NCBI RefSeq assembly: GCF_026241205.1
Contig: NZ_JAPFQM010000001.1
Coordinates: 1-64,000, forward strand
Length of the DNA stretch: 64,000 nt
Reading direction: 5' to 3'
Origin: Thermomicrobium sp. 4228-Ro
Lineage (GTDB): Bacteria; Chloroflexota; Chloroflexia; Thermomicrobiales; Thermomicrobiaceae
Part shown: positions 1 to 10,734 of the stretch, piece by piece
Layout of the letters: each line of letters opens with the position of its first letter
Position numbering within the stretch: the first letter of the stretch is position 1
Program-made: the position numbers and the translations under genes
Notes under the pieces: generated by a model
The model's input: only the letters and a program-made list of their open reading frames with translations
Told to the model about the DNA's origin: nothing
The model's database searches: none

Positions 1-1192
<1,192 letters not shown>

Positions 1193-1210
1193 GCTGAGGG
1201 GTGAGCGACG

Positions 1211-1528
1211 ATGTCGCGCAGACCGGCACAACGGATTCGGATCCGGCTGAAATCGCACGATCACCGGATCCTCGATCAGTCGGCTCGACAGATCGTCGAG
1301 ACGGCTGAAAGTACTGGTGCAAAAGTGGCGGGACCGATACCCCTGCCCACGCGGATCGAACGGTTCACCGTTATCCGCTCGCCGTTCATCGACAAGGACT
1401 CGCAGGAGCACTTCGAGATCCGCACCCACAAGCGGCTGATCGACGTGCTCGAGCCGAGTCCGTCGACGATCCGCGCGCTGATGCGGCTGACGTTGCCGGC
1501 AGGGGTAGACATCGAGATCAAGCTCTGA
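1211..1528 (+). CDS. rpsJ: 30S ribosomal protein S10
   Basis: Small-subunit protein and NusB partner in antitermination; first gene of the S10 operon block. 105 aa, normal family length. The segments RIRLKSHDH near the N-terminus and [12 protein letters not shown] in the middle are typical S10. ATG at 1211 follows a GAGGGGTGAG-type ribosome binding site. It lies 18 bp downstream of tuf, so it is probably cotranscribed. Confidence 0.97.
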   Translation: MSRRPAQRIRIRLKSHDHRILDQSARQIVETAESTGAKVAGPIPLPTRIERFTVIRSPFIDKDSQEHFEIRTHKRLIDVLEPSPSTIRALMRLTLPAGVDIEIKL

Positions 1529-1587
1529 ACGTGGGAGACCACGTTCCTGATCATGCTCGTCGTGTGGCGAGGGCACGTGAGAGTGCC
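1527..1587 (+). other. Intercistronic hairpins between rpsJ and rplC
   Basis: The 89-bp rpsJ-rplC gap is unusually long for this operon. A perfect 8-bp stem (GAACGTGG/CCACGTTC, 1527-1534 and 1539-1546) is capped by a GAGA tetraloop and begins inside the rpsJ stop codon. A smaller 5-bp hairpin GGCAC/GTGCC lies at 1572-1587. No U-tract follows, so a terminator is unlikely. A translation-regulatory or processing structure is possible but is inference. Confidence 0.4.
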
Positions 1588-1617
1588 TGGGGCCACCAGA
1601 GGTAGTGGGGAGAGCCA

Positions 1618-2262
1618 ATGATCGAGGGACTGTTGGGTCGCAAACTCGGCATGACCCAAATCTTCGACGAGGCTGGACGGGCGATACCTGTTACTGTCCT
1701 CGAAGTCGGCCCATGCGTTGTCACGCAGGTGAAAACCAAGGAGCGCGATGGCTACGAAGCTGTCCAGCTCGGCTTCGGGCACCGCAAGCGACAGAACAAG
1801 CCGATGCAGGGGCACTTACGGGCCTCAGGGGCGTCGCCACGGTATCTCAAAGAAGTCCGTGTCGATGACCCGAGCCAGTTCCAGGTCGGGCAAGTCGTCG
1901 ACTGCAGCATCTTCCAGCCGGGGCAGCTGGTCGACGTGATCGGCTGGCGCAAGGGACGCGGCTTTCAGGGGGGTGTGAAGCGGCACGGGTTCGCGGGGGG
2001 ACCGAAGACACACGGACAATCGGATCGGCATCGCGCGCCGGGATCGATCGGGCCGACCACTGACCCCGGTCGTGTCCATAAGGGCAAGCGTATGGCGGGC
2101 CGTATGGGACCGGTGCGGGTCACGGTGCAGAACCTCAAGGTCATGCAGGTCGACCCGCAACGGAATCTCGTCCTGGTGCGGGGAGCAGTGCCTGGGCATC
2201 CGAACGGACTCGTCATCGTCCGTCATGCGATCAAGCAGCGGCGGGCGAAGGCATCGGCGTGA
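1618..2262 (+). CDS. rplC: 50S ribosomal protein L3
   Basis: Early-assembly large-subunit protein near the peptidyl transferase centre. 214 aa. The N-terminus [16 protein letters not shown] and the central loop [20 protein letters not shown] (conserved Gln methylation site region) are diagnostic. ATG at 1618 is preceded by GGGGAGAG. The stop overlaps the next gene's upstream region by one base (TGATGG), implying translational coupling with rplD. Confidence 0.97.
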   Translation: MIEGLLGRKLGMTQIFDEAGRAIPVTVLEVGPCVVTQVKTKERDGYEAVQLGFGHRKRQNKPMQGHLRASGASPRYLKEVRVDDPSQFQVGQVVDCSIFQPGQLVDVIGWRKGRGFQGGVKRHGFAGGPKTHGQSDRHRAPGSIGPTTDPGRVHKGKRMAGRMGPVRVTVQNLKVMQVDPQRNLVLVRGAVPGHPNGLVIVRHAIKQRRAKASA

Positions 2263-2279
2263 TGGAGGGAGAGCGAGGC

Positions 2280-2918
2280 ATGTTGGTTCCAGTCTACGAC
2301 CTCGAGGGACGGGCAGTCGACAATATCGAGTTGGCTGACTCTGTCTTCAACATCACGCCGAATATTCCGGTCATGCACCAGGCGCTGGTGCGTCAGCGCG
2401 CGAACGCGCGTGCTGGTACGCACGATACCAAGACGCGTGGTGAAGTGCGTGGTGGTGGTCGAAAACCGTGGCGGCAGAAGGGGACGGGCCGGGCACGCCA
2501 GGGAAGCATCCGGGCACCGCACTGGAAGGGCGGTGGCGTGGTCTGGGGTCCGCACCCCCGGTCGTATCGGCAGAAGATGCCACGGAAGATGCGCCGGCTA
2601 GCGATTCGGTCGCTCCTGTCGGTCAAGCAGCGCGAGAATCAGATCGTCGTGGTGCAGGGACTCAACGAGATCGAGCCGAAGACCAAGGTGATGAAGAGTG
2701 TCCTCCAGCGCCTGCCGCTCGCCGATGCACGGTCGACACTGATCGTCGTCGATCAGCGTCGCGAGAACGTGCGGCGAGCAGCCGGGAACCTGGAGGATGT
2801 GAAGGTGCTCGTTGCGCACAATATGAATGTCCGGGATGGGCTCAAGTACGAGCGCATGATTCTCACACCTGAGGCGATCGACGTGATCCATCGCCTTTGG
2901 GCGCAGGAGGGGGTGTGA
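2280..2918 (+). CDS. rplD: 50S ribosomal protein L4
   Basis: Large-subunit protein lining the exit tunnel; in many bacteria it represses its own operon. 212 aa from ATG 2280. This start is preferred because GGAGGGA (2264-2270) sits 9 bp upstream and [10 protein letters not shown] is the normal L4 N-terminus; GTG 2259 or ATG 2262 would add seven residues. The [18 protein letters not shown] tunnel-loop motif is present. Ends 3 bp before rplW. Confidence 0.96.
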   Translation: MLVPVYDLEGRAVDNIELADSVFNITPNIPVMHQALVRQRANARAGTHDTKTRGEVRGGGRKPWRQKGTGRARQGSIRAPHWKGGGVVWGPHPRSYRQKMPRKMRRLAIRSLLSVKQRENQIVVVQGLNEIEPKTKVMKSVLQRLPLADARSTLIVVDQRRENVRRAAGNLEDVKVLVAHNMNVRDGLKYERMILTPEAIDVIHRLWAQEGV

Positions 2919-2921
2919 GCG

Positions 2922-3227
2922 ATGGAACTCACCTATCAGGAAATCATCCGGCGCCCGCTGATCACGGAGAAGAATACGCGGCTCATGGAGATGAACCAGT
3001 ACATGTTTGAGGTGCACCCGGCCGCGAACAAGATTCAGATCAAGGAAGCGATCGAGCGGACGTTCAACGTCAAGGTGAAGAAGGTGAACACCATGAACGT
3101 TCGCGGCAAGGTGCGCCGCCGATTCCGCAAGCGTGGTGCGCCGATCGTTGGTCGCGAACGATCGTGGAAGAAGGCGATCGTGACGCTCGAACCCGGGTAC
3201 ACGATCGACCTCTTCAGTCAGCTCTGA
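2922..3227 (+). CDS. rplW: 50S ribosomal protein L23
   Basis: Large-subunit protein at the tunnel exit that docks trigger factor and SRP. 101 aa, normal length. The [12 protein letters not shown] start and the basic loop [11 protein letters not shown] are typical. Its ATG lies 3 bp after the rplD stop within a GGAGGGGGTGTGAGCG context, so it is tightly coupled. Confidence 0.96.
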   Translation: MELTYQEIIRRPLITEKNTRLMEMNQYMFEVHPAANKIQIKEAIERTFNVKVKKVNTMNVRGKVRRRFRKRGAPIVGRERSWKKAIVTLEPGYTIDLFSQL

Positions 3228-3250
3228 CGCGTCTGAGATGAGGTGTCGCA

Positions 3251-4078
3251 ATGCCGATCAAGGTCTACAAACCGACGACGCCTGGGCGCCGCAACATGTC
3301 GGTGCTCACGTATGAGGAGATCACGAAGGACGAGCCGGAAAAGTCGCTGATCGAGCCACTGAAGAAGTATGCCGGTCGGAATAACCGGGGCGTGATCACC
3401 ACTCGTCACCGGGGCGGTGGGAACAAGCGCTTCTATCGCATCATCGACTTCCGGCGCGACAAGTGGGGCATCCCAGCGAAGGTGGCTGCGATCGAGTATG
3501 ACCCGAATCGTACCGCTTTCATCGCGTTGTTGCACTACGCGGATGGCGAGAAGCGGTACATTCTCGCACCGCTCGGACTCAGGGTGGGTGACGTCGTGCA
3601 GTCTGGGCCGGGATCGCCGATTCGCGTCGGCAATGCATTGCCGCTCCGGGACATTCCCTTGGGGACCTTTGTCCACAATGTGGAGTTGTACCCCGGTCGC
3701 GGTGGCCAGCTGGCGCGTGCAGCGGGAGCTGTCGCCCAGGTGGTCGCGAAGGTGGATAATTATGTACATCTACGCCTGCCTTCCGGGGAGATCCGGATGG
3801 TGCATGCTGACTGCATGGCCACCATTGGGCAGGTGGGGAATCTCGATCACCAGAACGTGAGTATCGGGAAGGCCGGTCGAAAGCGGCACATGGGGTGGCG
3901 TCCGACCGTGCGTGGTTCGGCGATGACGCCGCGTGATCACCCGCACGGAGGTGGAGAAGGAAAGGCACCGCGTGGGATGCCACCGAAGACCCCGTGGGGG
4001 GAGCCGGCGCTCGGGAAGCGCACGCGCCGGAACAAGCGGTCAGACCGGTTCATCATCCGGCGGCGCTACGAGGCCTAG
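3251..4078 (+). CDS. rplB: 50S ribosomal protein L2
   Basis: Universally conserved 23S rRNA-binding protein needed for subunit joining and peptidyl transfer. 275 aa. It shows the RNA-binding [13 protein letters not shown] region and the C-terminal block [18 protein letters not shown] containing the conserved histidine. ATG at 3251 follows GATGAGGTGTC. Normal length with no interruption. Confidence 0.97.
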   Translation: MPIKVYKPTTPGRRNMSVLTYEEITKDEPEKSLIEPLKKYAGRNNRGVITTRHRGGGNKRFYRIIDFRRDKWGIPAKVAAIEYDPNRTAFIALLHYADGEKRYILAPLGLRVGDVVQSGPGSPIRVGNALPLRDIPLGTFVHNVELYPGRGGQLARAAGAVAQVVAKVDNYVHLRLPSGEIRMVHADCMATIGQVGNLDHQNVSIGKAGRKRHMGWRPTVRGSAMTPRDHPHGGGEGKAPRGMPPKTPWGEPALGKRTRRNKRSDRFIIRRRYEA

Positions 4079-4097
4079 CCGGTGAGGAGGTGTCGCG

Positions 4098-4382
4098 ATG
4101 GGGCGTTCATCGAAAAAGGGTCCGTACATCGATCCGAAACTGAAGAAGAAGATCGACGAGCTGAACCGAACCGGGGAGCGTCGGGTCATCCGTACCTGGG
4201 CGCGTGACTGCACGATTTTCCCCGAGATGGTCGGCCACACGATCGCAGTCCACGATGGACGGCGGCACGTGCCGATCTACATCACGGAGCAGATGGTCGG
4301 CCATAAACTCGGGGAATTCGCGCCCACCCGGACGTACCGCGGCCATGGGAAGGACGCTGAGCGGACGACCCGGCGTCGCTGA
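4098..4382 (+). CDS. rpsS: 30S ribosomal protein S19
   Basis: Head protein of the small subunit that contacts the A-site tRNA region with S13. 94 aa. It starts [10 protein letters not shown] and contains [15 protein letters not shown] and [14 protein letters not shown], all characteristic. A GGTGAGGAGGTG ribosome binding site precedes ATG 4098. The 19-bp gap to rplB supports cotranscription. Confidence 0.97.
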   Translation: MGRSSKKGPYIDPKLKKKIDELNRTGERRVIRTWARDCTIFPEMVGHTIAVHDGRRHVPIYITEQMVGHKLGEFAPTRTYRGHGKDAERTTRRR

Positions 4383-4411
4383 GTGGTCTGTGTGAGAGGG
4401 AGTGGTTCGAC

Positions 4412-4768
4412 ATGGAGGTCCGTGCCAAGGTACGCGAGGTCCGGGTGTCACCCAAAAAGGCGCGAATGGTGATCGACGTCATTCGCGGGAAGCCGCTTCA
4501 GGAAGCTCTGGCGATTCTGCAAGCGCTGCCGCAGAAGACAGCACCGATCGCCTGGAAGCTTTTGCGGTCTGCTGCGGCGAACGCTGAGCACAACTACGAT
4601 CTCGATCCTGAGCGGCTCTACATCAAGCGGATCTACGTCGATGAGGGGCCACGCTACAAGCGTTGGCAGCCCCACGCGCGCGGACGGGTCGGGCGCAAGT
4701 GGCGCCGGACCTCGCACATCACGGTGATTCTCGATGAGCTACCGGAGAAGGGAGCGCCGCGTGGGTAG
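4412..4768 (+). CDS. rplV: 50S ribosomal protein L22
   Basis: Large-subunit protein whose beta-hairpin lines the exit tunnel. 118 aa. [17 protein letters not shown] and the hairpin region [14 protein letters not shown] identify it. It ends inside the next gene: its TAG at 4766-4768 overlaps the first codons of rpsC by 8 bp, a coupling arrangement. Confidence 0.96.
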   Translation: MEVRAKVREVRVSPKKARMVIDVIRGKPLQEALAILQALPQKTAPIAWKLLRSAAANAEHNYDLDPERLYIKRIYVDEGPRYKRWQPHARGRVGRKWRRTSHITVILDELPEKGAPRG

Positions 4769-5435
4769 GAAAGTCAATCCGATCGGCTTTCGCCTCGGTA
4801 TCGTCCACGACTGGGAATCAAAGTGGTTCGCTGAGAAGGACCGGCAATACCGGGAGCAACTGCACGAGGATCTCGACATTCGCGAGATCATCCAGCGGGA
4901 GCTTCCGCGTGCCGGTATCTCGCGTATCGAGATCCAGCGCGCGGTGAATCGCGTCGACGTGACGATCCACACTGCGAAGCCGGGTGTGGTTATCGGAAAG
5001 CAAGGCGCCAATGTCGAGCGACTGCGACAGTTGCTCGAGGCACGCATCGGGAAGAAGGTTCACCTGAACATCCACGAAGTGCGAAAACCCGAACTCGATG
5101 CGCGCCTGGTGGCGGAAAGCATTGCGGAGCAAATCACGCGGCGTGTTTCCTACCGTCGAGCGATGAAGCACGCCGCTGCTGCGGCGATGCGGGCAGGTGC
5201 GAAAGGAATCAAGATTCGCGTCAAAGGGCGCCTCGGTGGAGCCGAGATGAAGCGGATGGTCTGGGAGATGGTAGGCCGGGTGCCGCTGAGCACCATCCGT
5301 GCGAACATCGATTACGCGGTAGTCCACGCTCCCACGATTTACGGACAGATCGGCGTGAAGGTATGGATCTACCACGGTGATGTGCTGCCCGAGGCGAAGC
5401 CGACAGCGGCTGCCGCCGGGGTGACGGCTGAATAG
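4761..5435 (+). CDS. rpsC: 30S ribosomal protein S3
   Basis: Small-subunit head protein with two KH-like domains, part of the mRNA-entry helicase. 224 aa from GTG 4761. This start is chosen because the protein then begins [12 protein letters not shown], the standard S3 start, with GGGAG at 4750-4754; an upstream in-frame start at 4734 would add nine residues. The type II KH motif [14 protein letters not shown] and the C-terminal [10 protein letters not shown] block are present. Confidence 0.95.
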   Translation: MGRKVNPIGFRLGIVHDWESKWFAEKDRQYREQLHEDLDIREIIQRELPRAGISRIEIQRAVNRVDVTIHTAKPGVVIGKQGANVERLRQLLEARIGKKVHLNIHEVRKPELDARLVAESIAEQITRRVSYRRAMKHAAAAAMRAGAKGIKIRVKGRLGGAEMKRMVWEMVGRVPLSTIRANIDYAVVHAPTIYGQIGVKVWIYHGDVLPEAKPTAAAAGVTAE

Positions 5436-5451
5436 GGAACGAGGTGCGACG

Positions 5452-5892
5452 ATGTTGATGCCACGACGGGTGCAACACCGCAAACAGCATCGGTATCGCA
5501 CGAAGGGGATCGCCTGGCGGGGTAGCACGCTGGCCTTCGGGGAGTACGGCATTCAGGCCCTGGAACCAGCGTGGGTCACTGCCCAGCAAATCGAGGCGGC
5601 ACGCCGTGCGATCACCAATGCCGTCCGGCGTGGCGGGAAGGTGTGGATCCGCGTCTTCCCGGACAAGCCGGTCACGAAGAAGCCGGCTGAGACACGGATG
5701 GGGAGCGGTAAGGGTAACCCGGAATACTGGATGGATGTCGTCAAGCCTGGGCGGATCCTTTTCGAGCTCGCTGGGGTGCGCGAGGAACTCGCCATGGAAG
5801 CGCTCACGCGTGCGATCCACAAGCTGCCTTGTAAGTGCCGGATCGTCAAACGCGAGCGACTCGGCGAGACCGTCGGGGAGGAGCAGGCATGA
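5452..5892 (+). CDS. rplP: 50S ribosomal protein L16
   Basis: Large-subunit protein that organises the A-site tRNA elbow region. 146 aa. It starts [14 protein letters not shown] and carries [23 protein letters not shown], the conserved L16 core. A GGGAACGAGG ribosome binding site precedes the ATG. It overlaps rpmC by 4 bp (ATGA). Confidence 0.97.
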   Translation: MLMPRRVQHRKQHRYRTKGIAWRGSTLAFGEYGIQALEPAWVTAQQIEAARRAITNAVRRGGKVWIRVFPDKPVTKKPAETRMGSGKGNPEYWMDVVKPGRILFELAGVREELAMEALTRAIHKLPCKCRIVKRERLGETVGEEQA

Positions 5893-6173
5893 AACCGGAC
5901 GAACTGCGCGCGATGACAGACGAGCAATTGCGGCAGAAGCTCGAAGAGCTCCGGAACCAGGTACGAGACCTGCGTTTCGCTGCAGCGCTCGGTCAGCTGA
6001 AGGACACATCGGCGATTCGCAAGTCCCGGAAGGATATTGCGCGTATCTTGACGATCCTGACCGAGCGCGAGCGTGCACGACTCGCGCAGGAGGGCAAGCT
6101 GCCGCCACCCAAGCTGACTCGACGAGAGCGGAAGCGCCGGAAACAGCTGGAACTCCAGCAGCGAAAGGGGTGA
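5889..6173 (+). CDS. rpmC: 50S ribosomal protein L29, C-terminally extended
   Basis: Tunnel-exit protein beside L23. The ATG at 5889 overlaps the rplP stop (ATGA). The product is 94 aa; the first 65 or so residues ([39 protein letters not shown]) are normal L29. About 25 extra, highly basic residues ([17 protein letters not shown]) extend the C-terminus. The family is normally 60-70 aa, so the tail is a lineage feature or rRNA-binding extension. Confidence 0.93.
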   Translation: MKPDELRAMTDEQLRQKLEELRNQVRDLRFAAALGQLKDTSAIRKSRKDIARILTILTERERARLAQEGKLPPPKLTRRERKRRKQLELQQRKG

Positions 6174-6179
6174 TCGAGG

Positions 6180-6539
6180 GTGGAGGAGCGCAGCACACCT
6201 CAGCAGGGTTCGACGTCAGCTCCGCAGCAGCGACCGAAACGGCGGGTGACCAAGGTCGGTCGCGTCGTTTCGGATAAAATGGATAAGACCGTCGTCGTGG
6301 CGGTCGACTATTGGCGTCGCCATCCGTTGTACAAGAAGACGATCCGTCGCACGAGCAAGTTCTATGCACACGACGAATACAACCTCTGCCGCATCGGTGA
6401 TCTGGTTCTGATCGAAGAGACGCGGCCGATTAGCAAAACGAAGCGATGGATCGTCCGCAAGATTCTGGAACGTGCGACGCCCGAGGTGCAAGCGGAGATC
6501 ATCGAGGAGACCGAGGGCGAGGGTGAGGGCGAGCTATGA
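6180..6539 (+). CDS. rpsQ: 30S ribosomal protein S17, with N- and C-terminal extensions
   Basis: Primary 16S rRNA-binding OB-fold protein. 119 aa from GTG 6180, longer than the usual 80-90. A Gln/Ser/Pro-rich N-terminal tail of about 20 residues precedes the core ([44 protein letters not shown]). An acidic Glu/Gly tail follows it. A GAGGGTGGAGGAG stretch spans the start. It overlaps rplN by 4 bp. Confidence 0.93.
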   Translation: MEERSTPQQGSTSAPQQRPKRRVTKVGRVVSDKMDKTVVVAVDYWRRHPLYKKTIRRTSKFYAHDEYNLCRIGDLVLIEETRPISKTKRWIVRKILERATPEVQAEIIEETEGEGEGEL

Positions 6540-6904
6540 TCCAGCCGCTGTCGAAGCTGGTGGTTGCGGACAACACCGGTGCGAAGGAAATCATGTGTAT
6601 CCGTGTCCTCGGAGGTTCCAAGCGTCGGTACGGGACGGTGGGGGACCTTATCGTCGCGTCGGTGAAGAAGGCCGAGCCGAATGCGTCGGTCAAGAAGGGC
6701 GACGTCGTCTATGCCGTGATCGTGCGCACGAAGAAGGAGTACCGACGCAAAGACGGCTCCTACATCAAGTTCGACGATAACGCAGCGGTGCTCGTGACGC
6801 CACAGGGGCAGCCGCGGGGTACCAGAATCTTTGGCCCGGTCGCGCGGGAGCTGAGAGACCGACAGTACATGCGTATCGTCTCCCTGGCACCGGAAGTACT
6901 GTGA
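6536..6904 (+). CDS. rplN: 50S ribosomal protein L14
   Basis: Large-subunit protein at the subunit interface, and the docking site of RsfS (rsfS is also in this window, at 28261-28632). 122 aa, exactly the family length. [19 protein letters not shown] and the C-terminal [23 protein letters not shown] are diagnostic. ATG overlaps the rpsQ stop (ATGA). Confidence 0.97.
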   Translation: MIQPLSKLVVADNTGAKEIMCIRVLGGSKRRYGTVGDLIVASVKKAEPNASVKKGDVVYAVIVRTKKEYRRKDGSYIKFDDNAAVLVTPQGQPRGTRIFGPVARELRDRQYMRIVSLAPEVL

Positions 6905-6916
6905 GGGGTGCCAACC

Positions 6917-7261
6917 ATGGCTGACAAGATCGTCACAGGAGACGAAGTGATCGTCATCCGCGGCAAGGATAAAGGAGCGCGTGGTCGGGTTCGCCGCAAC
7001 TTTCCGCGGGAAGACCGGGTGATCGTCGAAGGAGTGAACATCGTCAAAAAGCACCAGCGGGCGATCCCCGGTGTGCGGCAGGCTGGCATTATCGAGATGG
7101 AGGCACCGATCCACGTTTCGAAAGTGATGCTGATTTGCCCGAACTGCGGCAAACCGACACGCGTTGGTTTCCGCTTCACGGAAGATGGTGAAAAGGTTCG
7201 CTATTGCAAGAAGTGTGGCCAGACGATCGAAAAGCCGACTGCACAACGTCGAGCGAAGTGA
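6917..7261 (+). CDS. rplX: 50S ribosomal protein L24
   Basis: Assembly-initiator protein with a KOW domain. 114 aa from ATG 6917, chosen because GAGGGG (6903-6908) is 8 bp upstream; GTG 6908 would add three residues. KOW signature [18 protein letters not shown] is at the N-terminus. It contains a C-x2-C...C-x2-C pair (CPNCG, CKKCG), a zinc-ribbon-like feature seen in some L24 proteins. Confidence 0.95.
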   Translation: MADKIVTGDEVIVIRGKDKGARGRVRRNFPREDRVIVEGVNIVKKHQRAIPGVRQAGIIEMEAPIHVSKVMLICPNCGKPTRVGFRFTEDGEKVRYCKKCGQTIEKPTAQRRAK

Positions 7262-7273
7262 GGCGAGTGAGCG

Positions 7274-7840
7274 ATGGCGACGGAAGTGCATGAGCGAGTC
7301 GAGCCGCGATTGAAGCGCCGGTATCGCGAAGAGGTGGTTCCGAAGTTGATGGAAGAGTTCGGGTACCCACACCGCTTCGCGGTACCGCGGCTCGAGAAGA
7401 TCGTGCTCAATATCGGGTTGGGCGAGGCAGTCTCCAATCCGAAGGCGATCGACTACGCGATGAACGATCTGGCTGCGATCACTGGCCAACGGCCGGTGGT
7501 GCGACGTGCGCGAAAGTCGATCGCTGGTTTCAAGTTGCGGAAAGGCATGCCGATCGGCGTCATGGTGACCTTGCGCGGCAATCGCATGTGGGACTTCTTG
7601 GATCGACTGATCGCGATCGCGTTGCCGCGAATCCGTGACTTCCGGGGGGTCTCGTCCCGCTCCTTCGATGGCCGCGGAAATTACTCGCTCGGTCTGCGTG
7701 AGCAAATCGTCTTTCCCGAAGTGGATTACGATAAGATCGACAAGGTTCGGGGGCTGGAAGTCACGATCGTGACAACGGCGCGGACCGATATCCAAGCAAA
7801 ACGGCTGCTGGAATTGCTCGGCATGCCGTTCCGTGACTGA
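7274..7840 (+). CDS. rplE: 50S ribosomal protein L5
   Basis: 5S rRNA-binding protein of the central protuberance. 188 aa. Typical segments: [44 protein letters not shown] and [23 protein letters not shown] at 7274 follows GAGGCGAGTGAGCG. Slightly longer than the usual 179 aa because of an N-terminal extension. Confidence 0.97.
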   Translation: MATEVHERVEPRLKRRYREEVVPKLMEEFGYPHRFAVPRLEKIVLNIGLGEAVSNPKAIDYAMNDLAAITGQRPVVRRARKSIAGFKLRKGMPIGVMVTLRGNRMWDFLDRLIAIALPRIRDFRGVSSRSFDGRGNYSLGLREQIVFPEVDYDKIDKVRGLEVTIVTTARTDIQAKRLLELLGMPFRD

Positions 7841-7863
7841 GGACATGGAGGCGAGTAGAGGAC

Positions 7864-8049
7864 ATGGCTCGGAAAGCGAAAATCGTCGCTTCTCTGAAAC
7901 CGCCGAAGTATGCGGTACGCCAGCGGAATCGCTGCAAGTTGTGTGGGCGACCGCGTGCATACATGCGAAAGTTCGGTTTGTGCCGAATCTGCTTCCGGCA
8001 GCTCGCTTCGATGGGGAAACTGCCGGGGGTCAAGAAGGCGAGTTGGTGA
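7864..8049 (+). CDS. rpsZ: 30S ribosomal protein S14, zinc-binding (type Z)
   Basis: 61-aa zinc form of S14. The C-x2-C-x12-C-x2-C cluster (CKLCG ... CRICF) is intact. S14 sits in the small-subunit head near S3 and S10. The ATG follows GGAGGCGAGTAGAGGAC. Only a zinc-form copy is seen here; a zinc-free paralogue elsewhere cannot be excluded. Confidence 0.96.
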   Translation: MARKAKIVASLKPPKYAVRQRNRCKLCGRPRAYMRKFGLCRICFRQLASMGKLPGVKKASW

Positions 8050-8085
8050 AGGATGCTGGAACGGTTGAGTGGGACGTGGAGAGCG

Positions 8086-8484
8086 ATGACGGTCAATGAT
8101 CCGATCGGCGATATGCTCACACGGATTCGGAACGCCGGAATGGGGCGGAAAGCGGAAACCACAGTTCCGGCGTCCAAGATCCTCGTGGAGATCGCTCGCA
8201 TCCTGAAAGAGGAAGGATACATTGCGGATTACATTGTTGAACCGGCCGAGCCACGACCGATCTTGCGGATTCGCTTGAAGTACACGCCGGACAAGCGGCC
8301 TGCGATCCGCGAGATCAAGCGCGTCTCGAAACCCGGTCTGCGCATCTATGTCGGCAAAGACGAGATCCCGCGCGTGAAGGGCGGGCTCGGAATTGCGATT
8401 CTCACCACATCGCAGGGGGTGATGACGGATGCGGAGGCGCGCCGTCGTGGCATCGGCGGTGAAGTGATCTGCACAGTGTTTTAG
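8086..8484 (+). CDS. rpsH: 30S ribosomal protein S8
   Basis: 16S rRNA central-domain binder. 132 aa from ATG 8086, the exact family length, beginning MTVNDPIGDMLTRIRNAG. The in-frame ATG at 8053 would add 11 residues. C-terminal VMTDAEARRRGIGGEVICTVF is diagnostic. GGAGAG lies just upstream of the chosen start. In enteric bacteria S8 represses the spc operon; whether that holds here is unknown. Confidence 0.94.
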   Translation: MTVNDPIGDMLTRIRNAGMGRKAETTVPASKILVEIARILKEEGYIADYIVEPAEPRPILRIRLKYTPDKRPAIREIKRVSKPGLRIYVGKDEIPRVKGGLGIAILTTSQGVMTDAEARRRGIGGEVICTVF

Positions 8485-8499
8485 GTCGGGAGGCCGCAG

Positions 8500-9054
8500 A
8501 TGTCGCGCATCGGCAAGCGACCGATTCCGATCCCACCTGGTGTGGACGTGCACATTGCCGACGGGCTCGTTCGGGTGAGCGGACCGAAAGGACAGCTGGA
8601 ACTCAAGGTTCATCCGCAAATGATCATTCAGCGGGTGGATGGAACCATTCAGGTCCAGCGTCCCTCGGATGAGCGCTTCTTCAAGCAGTTGCACGGCTTG
8701 TACCGCACCCTGATCGCCAATATGGTGCAAGGGGTGACGGAGGGATTCCGTAAAGATCTGGAGATTCACGGAGTCGGGTATCGTGCGGCGCTCGAGGGGA
8801 AGGCGCTCGTTCTCAACGTCGGCTATTCCCATCCGGTGCGGATCGAACCGCCGCCAGGTATCAGCTTTCTCGTCGAATCGCCGACCCGAATCGCCGTCTT
8901 GGGTATCGACAAGCAGCTGGTCGGGGAAGTGGCTGCTCAAATCCGTCGCGTCCGTCCGCCGGAGCCATACCAAGGCAAGGGCATTCGGTACGTCGGTGAG
9001 GTCGTCCGCCGGAAGGCGGGCAAGACCGGGAAGACAGGCAAGGCACGCAAGTAG
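8500..9054 (+). CDS. rplF: 50S ribosomal protein L6
   Basis: Large-subunit protein near the factor-binding site. 184 aa. [12 protein letters not shown] start, [20 protein letters not shown] and the C-terminal motif [24 protein letters not shown] are characteristic. A CGGGAGGCC ribosome binding site precedes the ATG. Confidence 0.97.
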   Translation: MSRIGKRPIPIPPGVDVHIADGLVRVSGPKGQLELKVHPQMIIQRVDGTIQVQRPSDERFFKQLHGLYRTLIANMVQGVTEGFRKDLEIHGVGYRAALEGKALVLNVGYSHPVRIEPPPGISFLVESPTRIAVLGIDKQLVGEVAAQIRRVRPPEPYQGKGIRYVGEVVRRKAGKTGKTGKARK

Positions 9055-9075
9055 CGTCTGTCTCCGGCCTCGGTT

Positions 9076-9114
9076 GCCGCTCGAAAGCGCCTGATCAGGC
9101 GGGGATCGAGCGGC
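9076..9114 (+). other. Structured RNA element between rplF and rplR
   Basis: The 83-bp gap holds a nested inverted repeat. The outer 9-bp stem is GCCGCTCGA (9076-9084) with TCGAGCGGC (9106-9114). Inside is CGCCT-GATC-AGGCG (9088-9101), separated by an internal loop. No T-run follows and the genes are otherwise packed, so a terminator is unlikely. It may be a protein-binding or processing site in the mRNA. Confidence 0.45.
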
Positions 9115-9137
9115 TCATGCGGTGATGGAGGGATAGG

Positions 9138-9512
9138 ATGCGGTTCCAGTACAAGCGGCGACTCTCGCCGCGGAAGCGCCGTCACTTACGCGTTCGGGCG
9201 CGAGTTTTCGGTACACCGGAGCGTCCGCGCCTGAACGTTTTCCGGAGCAACAAGCACATCTACGCACAGATCATCGACGATTCGCGCGGCCACACCTTAG
9301 TGGCTGCCTCGACCTTGGAGCGCGAGGTGCGGGAACGGTTCCCGGACCCGCATCCGAAGGTGGAGGAGGCACGCGTCGTGGGGCAGGTCATCGGTGAGCG
9401 AGCGCTCGCGCAGGGTATCACGAAAGTCGTTTTCGATCGCGGTGGTTACAAGTACCACGGACGGGTAAAGGCGCTCGCAGATGGTGCCCGCGCTGCCGGT
9501 CTGCAGTTCTAG
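9138..9512 (+). CDS. rplR: 50S ribosomal protein L18
   Basis: 5S rRNA-binding protein of the central protuberance. 124 aa. [34 protein letters not shown] and [21 protein letters not shown] are typical. A GGAGGGATAGG ribosome binding site lies before ATG 9138. Preceded by the 83-bp structured gap. Confidence 0.97.
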   Translation: MRFQYKRRLSPRKRRHLRVRARVFGTPERPRLNVFRSNKHIYAQIIDDSRGHTLVAASTLEREVRERFPDPHPKVEEARVVGQVIGERALAQGITKVVFDRGGYKYHGRVKALADGARAAGLQF

Positions 9513-9530
9513 TGTGAGGCGAGGGCAACA

Positions 9531-10085
9531 ATGGCGATACTGAAGGAACATCGACGAGTCGATCCGAGCCGTGTTGGCGAATTGCGTGAACGAGTCATCC
9601 AAATCGCACGCGTCGCCAAGGTCGTCCAAGGTGGCCGCCGTTTCCACTTCCGGAGCGTCGTCGTGGTCGGTGACGGCCAGGGGCACGTCGGAGTCGGGAT
9701 CGGCAAGGCCACCGAGGTTCCAGACTCGATCCGGAAGGCGGTCGAAAACGCCAAGAAGAACCTCATCGAGGTGCCGCTCGACCGGGCGACCATTCCACAC
9801 GAGGTGGAAGTGACGTTCAAGGCGACGCGGGTGCTGATGAAGCCGGCTGCTCCGGGTACCGGTGTCATCGCTGGAGCGGGGGTACGGGCAGTCGCAGAAG
9901 CTGCTGGGATCCGCGATTTGATCGCGAAGACGCACGGCAGCAACAATCCCGTGAACGTCACGCAGGCTGCCCTGCTCGCGCTGAGTCAGCTGGAGTCGCC
10001 GGAGGAAGTCGCAGCCCGGCGCGGTTTGCCGGTCGAACGCGTCTTGCGTGGTCGACGAAAGCGGGTGGAGAGCGATGGCGAATAA
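9531..10085 (+). CDS. rpsE: 30S ribosomal protein S5
   Basis: Small-subunit body protein that influences decoding accuracy. 184 aa. It has the double-stranded-RNA-binding N-terminal domain ([22 protein letters not shown]) and the C-terminal segment [29 protein letters not shown]. It overlaps rpmD by 11 bp. Confidence 0.97.
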   Translation: MAILKEHRRVDPSRVGELRERVIQIARVAKVVQGGRRFHFRSVVVVGDGQGHVGVGIGKATEVPDSIRKAVENAKKNLIEVPLDRATIPHEVEVTFKATRVLMKPAAPGTGVIAGAGVRAVAEAAGIRDLIAKTHGSNNPVNVTQAALLALSQLESPEEVAARRGLPVERVLRGRRKRVESDGE

Positions 10086-10278
10086 GCGACTCCGTATCAC
10101 CTACGTGAAGAGCGCGATCGGGTATCGCGAGGAACAGCGTGAGACCCTACGCTCGTTGGGATTGAAGCGGCTCCGTCAAGTCGTGGAGCACCCTGATACC
10201 CCAACGATCCGTGGGATGATCAAAAAGGTCCAGCATCTCGTGCGCGTCGAGGAAGTCGACCAGGACAGCGGTCACTGA
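10075..10278 (+). CDS. rpmD: 50S ribosomal protein L30
   Basis: Small large-subunit protein. 67 aa from ATG 10075 ([17 protein letters not shown]), within the normal 60-70 aa range. The start lies inside the rpsE 3' end with GGTGGAGAG upstream; in-frame codons before it would only extend over rpsE. Core [25 protein letters not shown] is typical. Confidence 0.95.
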   Translation: MANKRLRITYVKSAIGYREEQRETLRSLGLKRLRQVVEHPDTPTIRGMIKKVQHLVRVEEVDQDSGH

Positions 10279-10293
10279 GGCGGGAGGACCGTC

Positions 10294-10734
10294 ATGAGGT
10301 TGCACGAACTGAAACCAGCTCCGGGGTCCAGGCGACCGAAAACTCGAGTCGGACGCGGGATCGCGGCTGGCAAAGGGAAGACAGCGGGTCGAGGAACGAA
10401 GGGACAATGGGCGCGCAACCGAGTTCGCCCCGGCTTCGAGGGAGGCCAGAACCCGCTGTATCTCCGCTTGGGGAGGAAGCGGGGTTTCAAGAATCCGTTC
10501 AAGATCGTGTTCGAGGTCGTGAATGTCGGACGGTTGAACGATCTGCCGGTGGAGGGCGTGATTACGCCGGGTGTCCTGCGAGCCTATCGGCTGGTTCGCG
10601 AGGAGGGGGCACCAGTCAAGATTCTGGGTGACGGTGAGGTGACTCGCCCGCTGCATGTCCGAGCACATGCCTTCTCCGAAAGTGCGCGCCAGAAGATCCT
10701 TGCAGCCGGCGGCACCGTGGAGGTCATTCGCTGA
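10294..10734 (+). CDS. rplO: 50S ribosomal protein L15
   Basis: Late-assembly large-subunit protein. 146 aa. [22 protein letters not shown], the Gly-rich [12 protein letters not shown] segment and the C-terminal [16 protein letters not shown] are diagnostic. GGCGGGAGGACC precedes the ATG. Its stop shares one base with the secY start (TGATG). Confidence 0.97.
   Translation: MRLHELKPAPGSRRPKTRVGRGIAAGKGKTAGRGTKGQWARNRVRPGFEGGQNPLYLRLGRKRGFKNPFKIVFEVVNVGRLNDLPVEGVITPGVLRAYRLVREEGAPVKILGDGEVTRPLHVRAHAFSESARQKILAAGGTVEVIR

Noticed and set aside
6362-7960. 532-codon open frame on the minus strand across the spc genes
   Set aside because: It is antisense to rpsQ through rpsZ, which are certain genes. 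Its product (His/Asp/Arg-rich) is the typical shadow of high-GC coding sequence.
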